This document shows positions 1 through 6,026 of a stretch of DNA of 12,319 nt, piece after piece; within the stretch, counting starts at the first letter, position 1, and each line of letters starts with the position of its first letter. The notes beneath the pieces were generated by a model, which worked only from the letters and a program-made list of their open reading frames with translations, made no database searches and was not told the origin of the DNA. This DNA is from Porticoccaceae bacterium UBA4026 (lineage in GTDB: Bacteria > Pseudomonadota > Gammaproteobacteria > Pseudomonadales > Porticoccaceae). The translations under genes were made by a program, and so were the position numbers. The stretch spans positions 3,749-16,067 of the forward strand of contig DGAQ01000043.1 of assembly GCA_002382445.1 (NCBI GenBank). The letters are read 5' to 3'.

Positions 1-603
1 AGCCAGGTCCGCTACCCCAGTCAGGCAGGCACCAGCGTAAAACAAGACTTCGTTGAGCTCCCCTCTCAAATCTTTGAGCACTGGGCAACAGAACCTGAGG
101 TTTTGAGGCGCTATGCCCGTCACTATGAAACCGGCGAAGTCATCCCAGACGCCCTGATCGATAAAATTCGGGCGTCGAGCACGTTTAACCAAGGCTTTCA
201 AACCTCGGAATATCTCGCTGCGGCATATCTCGATATGGCCTGGCATGCACAGGCGCCGGATGCTGCAGCGGATGTCAAAGCCCTCGAGGCGGCCGAGATG
301 GACCGAATCGGATTACCTTTGACCATCGCGCCCCGCTATAAATCAACCTACTTTCAACACATCTTTGCTGGGGATCACTATTCCGCGGGCTACTACGCCT
401 ATATTTGGGCGGAAGTACTGGACGCGGATGGGTTTGAGGCCTTCAAAGAACAGGGCTTGTTCGACCCGGCCACGGCCCAATCCTTTCGGCAGAACATCTT
501 AGAGCGCGGCGGCTCCGCAGAACCGATGTCCCTCTACCGAGCCTTTCGAGGCCGAGACCCTGCGGTGGATGCGTTACTGGTGAATCGTGGCCTGGCAAGC
601 TAA
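1..603 (+). CDS. dcp: M3-family peptidyl-dipeptidase Dcp, C-terminal part (5' end outside window)
   Basis: The frame is open from the first base and gives 200 codons ending in TAA. Zinc metallopeptidases of family M3 (Dcp) remove C-terminal dipeptides from oligopeptides, usually in the cytoplasm. The visible part matches the Dcp C-terminal lobe: the stretch reading DFVELPSQIFEHW, then RYARHYETGE, then the conserved YFQHIFAGDHYSAGYYAY segment that lines the substrate channel, and a closing YRAFRGRDP...NRGL typical of Dcp. In the PSQ region it is closer to Dcp than to oligopeptidase A (PrlC). The HEXXH zinc site lies upstream of the window and cannot be checked. Base composition is clearly GC-richer than in genes after about 1,200. 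The next gene in the same direction starts 230 bases later, so co-transcription is uncertain. Confidence 0.9.
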   Translation, partial: SQVRYPSQAGTSVKQDFVELPSQIFEHWATEPEVLRRYARHYETGEVIPDALIDKIRASSTFNQGFQTSEYLAAAYLDMAWHAQAPDAAADVKALEAAEMDRIGLPLTIAPRYKSTYFQHIFAGDHYSAGYYAYIWAEVLDADGFEAFKEQGLFDPATAQSFRQNILERGGSAEPMSLYRAFRGRDPAVDALLVNRGLAS

Positions 604-832
604 GCCGCGGTATTGATCGAGGTGCCCAAAGCGCTCTAGGTTTGGCAACCGCCCTCACAGGGCCCGGCTCAGTCTCAGGCACCGGCTGCAGTCCCAAGAT
701 TAAAAGGCCTGCTTTAAGGTGTCTTTGATCTGCCCACTAGCAACCCCGGTGGCAGCACTGATCCCTTTGTCAGCCAAAGCGGCTTGGCCATTGCCGCGGC
801 ACTTTGTCTAGATTCAGTGCTAAGCTCACAGC
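604..832. other. Intergenic stretch between dcp and the DksA-like gene
   Basis: No complete gene was found. A weak 5-bp hairpin (GCCCT/AGGGC, 651-663) follows dcp but lacks a T-run, so it is not a convincing terminator. On the minus strand, bases 700-804 read as an open alanine-rich frame with coding-like codon choice, ending ...ADKGISAATGVASGQIKD... and a TAA at 700-702. It has an in-frame stop upstream and no ATG or GTG. It may be the tail of a lost gene or chance. No strong promoter for the downstream gene is visible. Confidence 0.4.
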
Positions 833-1195
833 ATGACGCAAGCACTCGATGAACCCACCCGGTTGGCCATGCGCGCGGCGCTTGAAGCGCTTGACGAGCG
901 ATTATCAACCCTATTAACCAACACCGAATCCGCGGCCCAACAGGTGCCGCTCAAGGAAAATGCCTCGCGCTTGAGCCGTATGGATGAAATGCACAACCAA
1001 AGCATTCTAAGAGCCAACCGCACCGTAACCAAAAATCGCTTGATGGCCATTCAAAAGGCCTTTGCCCGAATCGAAGACGGCACCTATGGCACCTGTTTAG
1101 AATGCCTAGAACCGATTGCGCTGCCGCGGCTACACGCCTATCCCGAGGCCAGCTTGTGCCTGGCTTGCAAAGCGGCAGGCGAGGCAAGCTCGTGA
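833..1195 (+). CDS. TraR/DksA-family C4 zinc-finger protein
   Basis: This 120-aa protein has the DksA/TraR layout: an N-terminal helical part (about residues 1-80, with SRLSRMDEMHNQS and IQKAFARIEDGTYGTC) followed by a C-terminal zinc finger with Cys88-x2-Cys91 and Cys109-x2-Cys112. Family members insert a coiled coil into the RNA polymerase secondary channel and alter initiation, often together with ppGpp. At 120 residues it is shorter than canonical DksA (about 150), and the acidic DxxDxA tip motif of true DksA is not seen, so it is better called a DksA-like protein than dksA. The start at 833 follows a weak ribosome-binding region, but the zinc finger and its length leave little room for another start. 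Its GC-rich composition matches dcp rather than the genes to its right. Confidence 0.85.
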   Translation: MTQALDEPTRLAMRAALEALDERLSTLLTNTESAAQQVPLKENASRLSRMDEMHNQSILRANRTVTKNRLMAIQKAFARIEDGTYGTCLECLEPIALPRLHAYPEASLCLACKAAGEASS

Positions 1196-1264
1196 TTCGC
1201 GTTTAGCTCTGATTCGCGCCTTCAAACCCTAAAAATTCTTTGGTTAATGAAAGCGCCGCAATGC

Positions 1265-1293
1265 TATACAAAAAAATCCGGCTTTCGTATACT
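1265..1293 (+). promoter_or_regulatory. Candidate sigma-70 promoter of the FMN riboswitch-ribH unit
   Basis: A -35-like TATACA (1265-1270) and a -10-like TATACT (1288-1293) are separated by exactly 17 bases. Transcription would start near 1300, just before a small hairpin (GTCGC 1300-1304 / GCGAC 1310-1314) and the riboswitch aptamer. The spacing and position fit well; the -35 matches the consensus at four of six bases. Confidence 0.5.
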
Positions 1294-1315
1294 CACCGGG
1301 TCGCCACAAGCGACA

Positions 1316-1447
1316 ATTCTCAGGGCGGGGTGTAAGTCCCCACCGGCGGTAATCGCATAGCGTAGCCCGCGGGCGCTCTTCATCATGAAGAGGACAGCAG
1401 ACTCGGTTAGATTCCGAGGCCGACAGTTAAAGTCTGGTTATGAGAAT
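1316..1447 (+). promoter_or_regulatory. FMN riboswitch (RFN element)
   Basis: All the hallmark blocks of the FMN aptamer are in order: CAGGGCGGGGTG, CCCCACCGGCGGTAAT, AGCCCGCGGGCG, GACAGCAGACTCGGTTAGAT, TTCCGAGGCCGACAGTTAAA and GTCTGGTTATGAGAAT. The closing stem P1 is perfect over seven pairs (1316-1322 with 1441-1447). By family knowledge the aptamer binds flavin mononucleotide and turns off riboflavin synthesis or transport genes. Here the only gene downstream is the lumazine synthase, 151 bases away, so repression of ribH by FMN is the natural reading. The variable arm contains a good hairpin (CTCTTCATC / GATGAAGAG-like, 1375-1394). Confidence 0.95.
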
Positions 1448-1479
1448 GAGGTATAGACTTTAGCCGAGTAACTACTCGG
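1426..1479 (+). promoter_or_regulatory. Probable riboswitch expression platform with mutually exclusive stems
   Basis: Bases 1426-1436 at the 3' part of the aptamer can pair with 1454-1464 (8 perfect pairs, TAAAGTCT with AGACTTTA, plus flanking pairs including G-U), which would disrupt P1. Just after it, CCGAGT (1464-1469) can pair either with ACTCGG at 1474-1479 as a local hairpin or with ACTCGG at 1401-1406 inside the aptamer. No T-run follows the hairpin, so a simple intrinsic terminator is unlikely. Control may be translational or Rho-dependent. The stems were found by eye; no folding was run. Confidence 0.5.
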
Positions 1480-1598
1480 ACCTATAAAGCACCTAATCTT
1501 AGCTTTAGCTGGATAATGCCTGTCTTCCCTTATTTGCCCTCAACCCAATTTATTGGTGACTTTAATAGCGCCTAAATGAAAATTGATTTGAGCCTTTT

Positions 1599-2063
1599 AT
1601 GAATAAAACTAGTCAAGAAATAGTATCTCGCGGGCACATTGCCTTCGTTCAAGCAACCTGGCACAAAGACATCGTCGATCAACTGCGTGATTCCTTTGAA
1701 CTGGAGTTTTCCACCCTAAGCGACAAGCAAATATCGTTCTTCGAGGTGCCTGGCGCCTACGAAATTCCGGTTTTTGCAAAAGCCCTCGCTGAAACCGGAA
1801 AATACGCCGCTGTTGTAGCCGCCGGCCTAGTAGTGGACGGCGGAATTTATCGACATGAATTTGTTGCATCCGCTGTCATTGATAACCTTATGCGAGTGCA
1901 GATGGATACGGCGATGCCCGTCTTTTCAGCGGTGTTAACCCCTCAAAATTTCGATGGCGGTGAAGAACATACCGCCTTTTTTAGAGAGCATTTTATTATG
2001 AAGGGCCAAGAGGTAGCCCAGGCTTGCGCGCGGACCTTAGCCGCCCTTGGGAAAATTGGCTGA
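1599..2063 (+). CDS. ribH: 6,7-dimethyl-8-ribityllumazine synthase, type II (RibH2-like)
   Basis: This 154-aa enzyme condenses 5-amino-6-ribitylaminouracil with 3,4-dihydroxy-2-butanone 4-phosphate to form lumazine, the penultimate step of riboflavin synthesis. Diagnostic segments are IAFVQATWHKDIV (Trp21 in the substrate pocket), VPGAYEIPVFAKAL (50-63), GGIYRHEFVASAVIDNLM (81-98, His86 as the likely proton-transfer residue) and VFSAVLTPQNF. The GIYRHEFVA form and LTP motif resemble the type II enzymes described from Brucella and rhizobia, which are decamers, rather than the icosahedral RibH1 type; that oligomeric state is inferred. The ATG at 1599 is preceded by only a weak AG-rich site. The gene stands alone behind the FMN riboswitch, without ribA, ribD or ribE nearby, as is common for regulated second copies. 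Confidence 0.92.
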   Translation: MNKTSQEIVSRGHIAFVQATWHKDIVDQLRDSFELEFSTLSDKQISFFEVPGAYEIPVFAKALAETGKYAAVVAAGLVVDGGIYRHEFVASAVIDNLMRVQMDTAMPVFSAVLTPQNFDGGEEHTAFFREHFIMKGQEVAQACARTLAALGKIG

Positions 2064-2065
2064 TC

Positions 2066-2088
2066 AAGCAGGCTAAATGTAGCTGCTT
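2066..2088. terminator. Weak hairpin between convergent ribH and TSUP genes
   Basis: AAGCAG (2066-2071) pairs with CTGCTT (2083-2088), and CT/AG extend the stem after a one-base bulge. It sits in the 46-base gap between two converging genes, where a bidirectional terminator would be expected, but no T-run follows on either strand. The call is therefore tentative. Confidence 0.25.
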
Positions 2089-2109
2089 AGATACCCTGGT
2101 AATAGAGCA

Positions 2110-2862
2110 TCATGGGAAAAATAGAAGCTTCAGCGCCACCCCTATAGTCACTACCGTTATGATGGGCTGCAATAGACCAGACCCTCGCGTCATGACTAGA
2201 TTAGACCCGAGTCTTGCGCCCACGATCTGCGCTATCGCCATAGGCAAGGCGAGCTCCCACAATACAAAGCCATTAACGGCAAAGATGACCGCAGACGTGC
2301 CATTGACGGCTAATATCATTAACTTAGTCTCGGCCGTTGCTTTGACTAAATTATGACCAAGCAACCACAGGAATAAAAATGGCATAATTGAGCCCATTCC
2401 TGGCCCAAAAAAACCGCCATAAAACCCCATACCAAGGGCCGCTGTGCCCGCGAAGGCATTAAGTCCGAGTATGGGCGCGCTGTCTGTCTGCTTAACCTTC
2501 GGCGACATCAGAAAATAAATTGCAATACCCAGCAACAAGAAGGGAATTAATCTGCTCAGCGTCGCGCCGTCGACGGCTTGAACCGTTAAAGTGCCTGCAA
2601 TAGACCCTATGATGGCCATTACTATCGACGCCACTAGGGGCTTTACCGCGAGATGTCCTCTGCGAAAGAAATTCCAGGTTGATGACAGAGTGCCGACTGA
2701 ACTTTGGACTTTGTTTGTCGCCAAGGCTGTCAAGGGAGGCAGTCCGACCCACAACAAAGCCGGCAGTGTTAGTATTCCACCAGACCCAGCAATAGATGAA
2801 ATCAACCCAGCAAAAAACGCAATAGTGACGAGTATTAACTGAGTTAGCAAACTTAAATCCAC
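2110..2862 (-). CDS. TSUP-family (TauE/SafE-like) membrane permease
   Basis: This protein of about 250 residues is strongly hydrophobic throughout, with an estimated seven to eight membrane segments. It carries family signatures: an N-terminal AGLISSIAGSGGILTLPALL with nearby ATNKVQSSVGT, and a second-half repeat FYGGFFGPGMGS with AETKLMILAVN. TSUP (PF01925) proteins move sulfite, sulfoacetate or other organosulfur anions across the inner membrane; the substrate here is unknown. The chosen start is the GTG at 2862 because GGAG (2869-2872) lies six bases upstream. A GTG four codons earlier (2874) would overlap that ribosome-binding site. The gene follows an acyltransferase gene by 46 bases in the same direction and probably shares its transcript. 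A long inverted repeat fills the gap. Confidence 0.88.
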   Translation of the reverse strand: MDLSLLTQLILVTIAFFAGLISSIAGSGGILTLPALLWVGLPPLTALATNKVQSSVGTLSSTWNFFRRGHLAVKPLVASIVMAIIGSIAGTLTVQAVDGATLSRLIPFLLLGIAIYFLMSPKVKQTDSAPILGLNAFAGTAALGMGFYGGFFGPGMGSIMPFLFLWLLGHNLVKATAETKLMILAVNGTSAVIFAVNGFVLWELALPMAIAQIVGARLGSNLVMTRGSGLLQPIITVVTIGVALKLLFFP

Positions 2863-2872
2863 TGAAATCTCC

Positions 2873-2914
2873 ACGTAAGTGAATGCTTACTTACATTTTC
2901 GCATTCGTTTACGT
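2873..2914. promoter_or_regulatory. Inverted repeat / possible TetR-type operator upstream of the permease gene
   Basis: Arms 2873-2886 and 2901-2914 are complementary at 12 of 14 positions (the two others are G-T on the plus-strand reading), with a 14-base centre. Nested inside is a 20-base palindrome-like site (2875-2894, GTAAGT and ACTTAC arms). The feature begins directly beside the ribosome-binding site of the permease gene and covers the stop codon of the acyltransferase gene. It could be a protein operator, or an RNA hairpin controlling or ending the transcript. A related site occurs at 3705-3724. Confidence 0.4.
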
Positions 2915-3514
2915 TTTACTTGGATTCTTGCCGATAAATTGCTTATAGTAGGTCATGATGAACGCTAAGTCCGCTTCCTTATCTCCCGTCGGTTGATACA
3001 GATCTCCGATGACCATGCGCTTGCCGGAAAAGTCAAAAACAAACAGTAGTATCTGACAATCCAGCGTATCCGCTAAACGCAAGAACCCTGTTTTCCATTT
3101 CACCACCTTCTTTCTCGTTCCCTCTGGTGCCAAACCGATAACAATCCCACCTTCTTTTTTTGATAAGTCTACAACGGCCTCAACAATACCCTTAGGGTCG
3201 GCGCGATTGACCGGTATTCCACCCAACCACTCCATAAACCAAACTACGCCAGGCTTAAAGATAGTGTGTTTTCCAAGCCAGCGCACACGAAGATTTATAG
3301 CGAGAAGAGCAGCCATAGCAAAGACGAAATCCCAGTTCGAGGTATGGGGGGCCGCAATTATCAATACACGTTCAACATCGGGGATGGTTCCCTCAACACG
3401 CCATCCAAAAAGATTGAGTACTGTTCGCCCGAACCAGCGAGCAAAAAACCCTCGATTACCGCGAAGATGCGGAGGCACCTGATCTGGGCAGGCTGGATAT
3501 TGATGGTGTTGCAT
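2909..3514 (-). CDS. Lysophospholipid/glycerophosphate acyltransferase-family protein (paralogue 1)
   Basis: This 201-aa protein belongs to the PlsC-like acyltransferase superfamily (PF01553). It shows the catalytic HX4D motif as HTSNWD (residues 57-62), the acceptor-binding block GIPVNR (99-104) and PEGTR (130-134). Such enzymes transfer fatty acyl groups to a lysophospholipid, glycerol phosphate or similar acceptor at the inner membrane; the exact substrate is not shown. It is short for a true PlsC and has no clear transmembrane helix. The start at 3514 is supported by AAAAGG about eight bases upstream. It aligns without gaps over all 201 residues to the protein at 3745-4350, with about 120 identical positions by hand count, so the pair arose by tandem duplication. 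A 230-base gap separates them. Confidence 0.87.
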   Translation of the reverse strand: MQHHQYPACPDQVPPHLRGNRGFFARWFGRTVLNLFGWRVEGTIPDVERVLIIAAPHTSNWDFVFAMAALLAINLRVRWLGKHTIFKPGVVWFMEWLGGIPVNRADPKGIVEAVVDLSKKEGGIVIGLAPEGTRKKVVKWKTGFLRLADTLDCQILLFVFDFSGKRMVIGDLYQPTGDKEADLAFIMTYYKQFIGKNPSKT

Positions 3515-3744
3515 TAGACTAACCTTTTAATTTTTATTGTTTTTATTAGCTTAGTGTATCTTTTCAGGTTTTGTAACGATGAATACAATTAAGGGCGTCG
3601 GTCCCTGTGGAGTCTTAATTTCGCGCTAATAGGCATCTAACCCCTAGTGACCTGGCTTTTTTATCGCCATTGCAATCAAAACATCGATCAATAGTTCTTT
3701 AAAACTGAATATTCACTTACATTAGTAATAAGCTATATCAAGGG
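3515..3744. other. Gap between the two acyltransferase genes, with a palindromic site
   Basis: No gene was found. It is AT-rich near 3515-3580, with several poly-T/A runs that may belong to the promoter of the downstream acyltransferase gene (minus strand). The only clear structure is the palindromic element at 3705-3724. A -10-like TACACT on the minus strand (near 3555-3560) has no convincing -35. Confidence 0.3.
3705..3724. promoter_or_regulatory. Palindromic site related to the one at 2875-2894
   Basis: The minus strand reads AATGTAAGT followed by GAATATTCAGTT, with a perfect 10-base palindrome TGAATATTCA at the centre. It matches the site near 2875-2897 at 17 of 21 positions. Both fit an idealised symmetric sequence GTAAGTGAATATTCACTTAC, the kind of operator bound by TetR-family repressors (for example the AcrR type). 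Both lie shortly downstream of an acyltransferase stop codon and upstream of the next gene. No TetR gene is in the window, so the binding protein is unknown. Confidence 0.4.
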
Positions 3745-4350
3745 CTAAAATTGATTTTTATGTATACCCTCGAATTGACTGTAGTATTTTTTAATTGCTG
3801 CCAAGTCGTAATCGTTGTCACCACTGGGATGGTAAAGGTCGCCGATAATAATAGTTTTAGTAGGAAAATTAAGAGCTATCATCAAAATTGGGCAATCTAA
3901 TGACTTGGCAATTCGCAGGAATCCAGTTTTCCATTTTGCAGCTTTTTTGCGAGTTCCCTCTGGCGTTATACCAATAACTACCCCCTTACCTTTTTTGGCC
4001 AACTGAGCAACTCTTTCAACCATCTGTTGAGGGTGTGTGCGATTAGTTGGAATGCCACCGAGCCATTCCATAAACCAAACAATGCCTCGCTTGAAAATTG
4101 TATGCTTGGCTAACCAGCGCATCCGCAAGTTGAGACCCAAGATGGTTGCCATGGCCAATACAAAATCCCAGTTTGAAGTATGGGGCGCCCCTATCACTAA
4201 CAAACGCTTCAAGTCTGGAATCTGACCTTCAACCCGCCAACCCAAGACTCTAAGAACGGTGCGACCGAGCCAACGCGAAAATACGCCACGATTAGCCCGC
4301 AAATGCTCCGGGGTCTGGTCTTGGTGAACAGCAGGTCGTTTGGCGGCCAT
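3745..4350 (-). CDS. Lysophospholipid/glycerophosphate acyltransferase-family protein (paralogue 2)
   Basis: This is a 201-aa member of the PlsC-like acyltransferase family with HTSNWD (57-62, HX4D catalytic motif), KHTIF, GIPTNR (99-104) and PEGTR (130-134). The full length aligns without gaps to the neighbour at 2909-3514. The core around HTSNWDFV and WFMEWLGGIP is nearly unchanged, while the N-terminal ten and C-terminal ten residues differ. This pattern suggests conserved chemistry with possible divergence in acceptor or acyl-chain preference (inference). The ATG at 4350 has GGAG eight bases upstream. It follows prfC by 43 bases in the same direction, so read-through from prfC is likely. 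Confidence 0.87.
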   Translation of the reverse strand: MAAKRPAVHQDQTPEHLRANRGVFSRWLGRTVLRVLGWRVEGQIPDLKRLLVIGAPHTSNWDFVLAMATILGLNLRMRWLAKHTIFKRGIVWFMEWLGGIPTNRTHPQQMVERVAQLAKKGKGVVIGITPEGTRKKAAKWKTGFLRIAKSLDCPILMIALNFPTKTIIIGDLYHPSGDNDYDLAAIKKYYSQFEGIHKNQF

Positions 4351-4393
4351 AAATCAGTCTCCGTTAAATAAAACAGGGGGGTAACTTCAAATA

Positions 4394-5980
4394 CTAGTGC
4401 TCTCGGGTAGCGCGAAAGGTAATATCTGGATGCCGCTCTTGTGCGAGAGCTAGATTTACCCGAGTAGGCGCTAAATACGTCAGATGACCGCCACCATCAA
4501 GGGCTAGGTTATCTTCTGCTTTGTTCCGGAAGGCCTTTAGAGTCTTATGATCATCGCATCCAGTCCACCGAGCTGTATGGACATTAACAGTTTCATAGAT
4601 AGCTTCCACACCGTATTCTTCGCGAAGTCGGTAAGCCACCACGTCAAATTGCAGCTGGCCAACAGCCCCAACGATGACATCATTATTGCGGAAGGGAAAG
4701 AAGACCTGAGTACTGCCCTCTTCCGATAGCTGCCGAATGCCATTTTGCAACTGCTTCGCTCTTAATGGGTCTTTAAGACGAATTCGCTTAAATAATTCGG
4801 GCGCGAAATGCGGAATACCGCTGAACTTAAGGGTTTCGCCTTCAGTAAAGGTATCACCAATCTGTATCGACCCATGATTATGCAGACCGATAATGTCACC
4901 GGCAACTGCTTGGTCCACAGAAATTCGTTCACCCGCTTTAAAGCTAAAGGCATCTGCGATACGCACATCTTTACCGGTACGAACATGTTTCATTTTCATA
5001 CCTTTAGTATATTTACCTGAGCAGATTCGCAAAAAAGCTATTCGATCTCGGTGTTTCGGGTCCATGTTAGCCTGAATCTTAAACACAAAACCACTAAATT
5101 TAGCTTCATCTGCGACAACTTCACGTTCTGCTGCCTGTCTCGGCTGAGGGGATGGCGCCCACCGCACAAAATAATCAAGCATTTCACGAATACCGAAATT
5201 ACCTAAGGCAGTGCCAAAGAACACCGGTGCAAGCTGCCCCGCTAAGAATTCATCCATATCGAAAAGATTAGTCGCGCCCTTTACTAGTTCTAGCTCTTCC
5301 AAAACATCATCGGCGTAGTCTCCCAATGCTTCACGTGCTTCAGGGGAATCTAATCCATGTACCTTGATATCGTCGTTCAGTGTATGCCCTTTACCCTGCA
5401 CGTAAACATGAATAGTGTCAGTGTAAAAATTGTATACGCCCCGAAATTCTCGGCCCATACCAATCGGCCAGTTAATCGGCGCAGCTCTAATTTTAAGTAC
5501 TGCTTCAATTTCGTCTAATAAATCAACGGGATCTCGAATATCGCGATCCATCTTATTAACAAAGGTCAAGATTGGAGTATCACGTAACCGACAAACATCC
5601 ATTAGTTTGATGGTGCGGGCCTCTACACCTTTAGCGCCATCAATAACCATGAGAGATGAGTCCACTGCTGTGAGGGTGCGATAAGTATCTTCGGAAAAGT
5701 CCTCGTGACCTGGGGTATCCAACAAATTAACCATGCACTCTTGATACGGAAATTGCATGACGGATGAAGTCACAGAAATACCACGCTCTTTTTCCATTGC
5801 CATCCAATCGGAGGTCGCATGGCGATCGCTTTTACGCCCTTTGACCGTCCCCGCTACCTGAATCAGATTGCCAAGTAACAATAGCTTCTCGGTAATAGTG
5901 GTTTTACCAGCATCCGGATGAGAGATGATAGCAAACGTTCTTCTTTTGTTGATTTCATTGATAAAATTGCTATCAGCCAT
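4394..5980 (-). CDS. prfC: Peptide chain release factor 3 (RF3)
   Basis: RF3 is the translational GTPase that releases RF1/RF2 from the ribosome after termination. The protein carries the P-loop HPDAGKTT (residues 21-28), DTPGHED (88-94) and NKMD (142-145), followed by the elongation-factor-like domains (KIQANMDPKHRDR, LHNHGSIQIGDTF, RRLKDP-like RIRLKDP) and a C terminus RATREH as in E. coli RF3. Starting at the ATG at 5980 gives 528 residues, almost exactly the E. coli length of 529. The open frame continues upstream into hipA but without family resemblance. AGGG lies ten bases before this ATG. The 5' end is unusual: bases 5912-6020 are a duplicated cassette whose degenerate copies lie at 8252-8360 and 8784-8852, so the present start and leader were probably brought in by an integrating element. 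The gene now follows hipA by 46 bases. Confidence 0.96.
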   Translation of the reverse strand: MADSNFINEINKRRTFAIISHPDAGKTTITEKLLLLGNLIQVAGTVKGRKSDRHATSDWMAMEKERGISVTSSVMQFPYQECMVNLLDTPGHEDFSEDTYRTLTAVDSSLMVIDGAKGVEARTIKLMDVCRLRDTPILTFVNKMDRDIRDPVDLLDEIEAVLKIRAAPINWPIGMGREFRGVYNFYTDTIHVYVQGKGHTLNDDIKVHGLDSPEAREALGDYADDVLEELELVKGATNLFDMDEFLAGQLAPVFFGTALGNFGIREMLDYFVRWAPSPQPRQAAEREVVADEAKFSGFVFKIQANMDPKHRDRIAFLRICSGKYTKGMKMKHVRTGKDVRIADAFSFKAGERISVDQAVAGDIIGLHNHGSIQIGDTFTEGETLKFSGIPHFAPELFKRIRLKDPLRAKQLQNGIRQLSEEGSTQVFFPFRNNDVIVGAVGQLQFDVVAYRLREEYGVEAIYETVNVHTARWTGCDDHKTLKAFRNKAEDNLALDGGGHLTYLAPTRVNLALAQERHPDITFRATREH

Positions 5981-6020
5981 ACCTTCAAGACCCTTATTTT
6001 TACCTAAATTTGTACCCATT
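5912..6020 (-). repeat. Functional copy of the prfC 5'-end cassette (attachment-site side)
   Basis: This 109-base stretch (codons 1-23 of prfC plus about 40 bases of leader) aligns without gaps to 8252-8360, roughly 80 of 110 positions identical by hand count. Identity stops abruptly at about 5911/8251, inside the P-loop codons, and at about 6020/8360, nine bases before the hipA stop codon. Such sharply bounded direct repeats flanking foreign cargo are typical of site-specific integration. Confidence 0.8.
5913..5929 (-). other. Candidate att core 0, in the P-loop codons of prfC
   Basis: The minus strand reads ATCATCTCTCATCCGGA, encoding residues I18-P22 and part of D23 of RF3. It corresponds position for position to cores at 8253-8269 and 8784-8800. 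As I remember it, the SXT integration core in prfC is ATTATTTCTCACCCTGA; this copy agrees at 13 of 17 bases and the 8253-8269 copy at 15 of 17. The use as an attachment site is inferred from position, repeats and family knowledge. Confidence 0.6.
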
Positions 6021-6026
6021 ACTGAG

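Noticed and set aside
651..663. Terminator after dcp
   Set aside because: Only five pairs and no T-run.
443..697. Long minus-strand frames opposite dcp and the DksA-like gene
   Set aside because: They are GC-rich shadows of the real genes, with no recognisable domains.
4547..5075. Plus-strand frames opposite prfC
   Set aside because: Antisense shadows of a well-conserved gene, without family resemblance or ribosome-binding sites.
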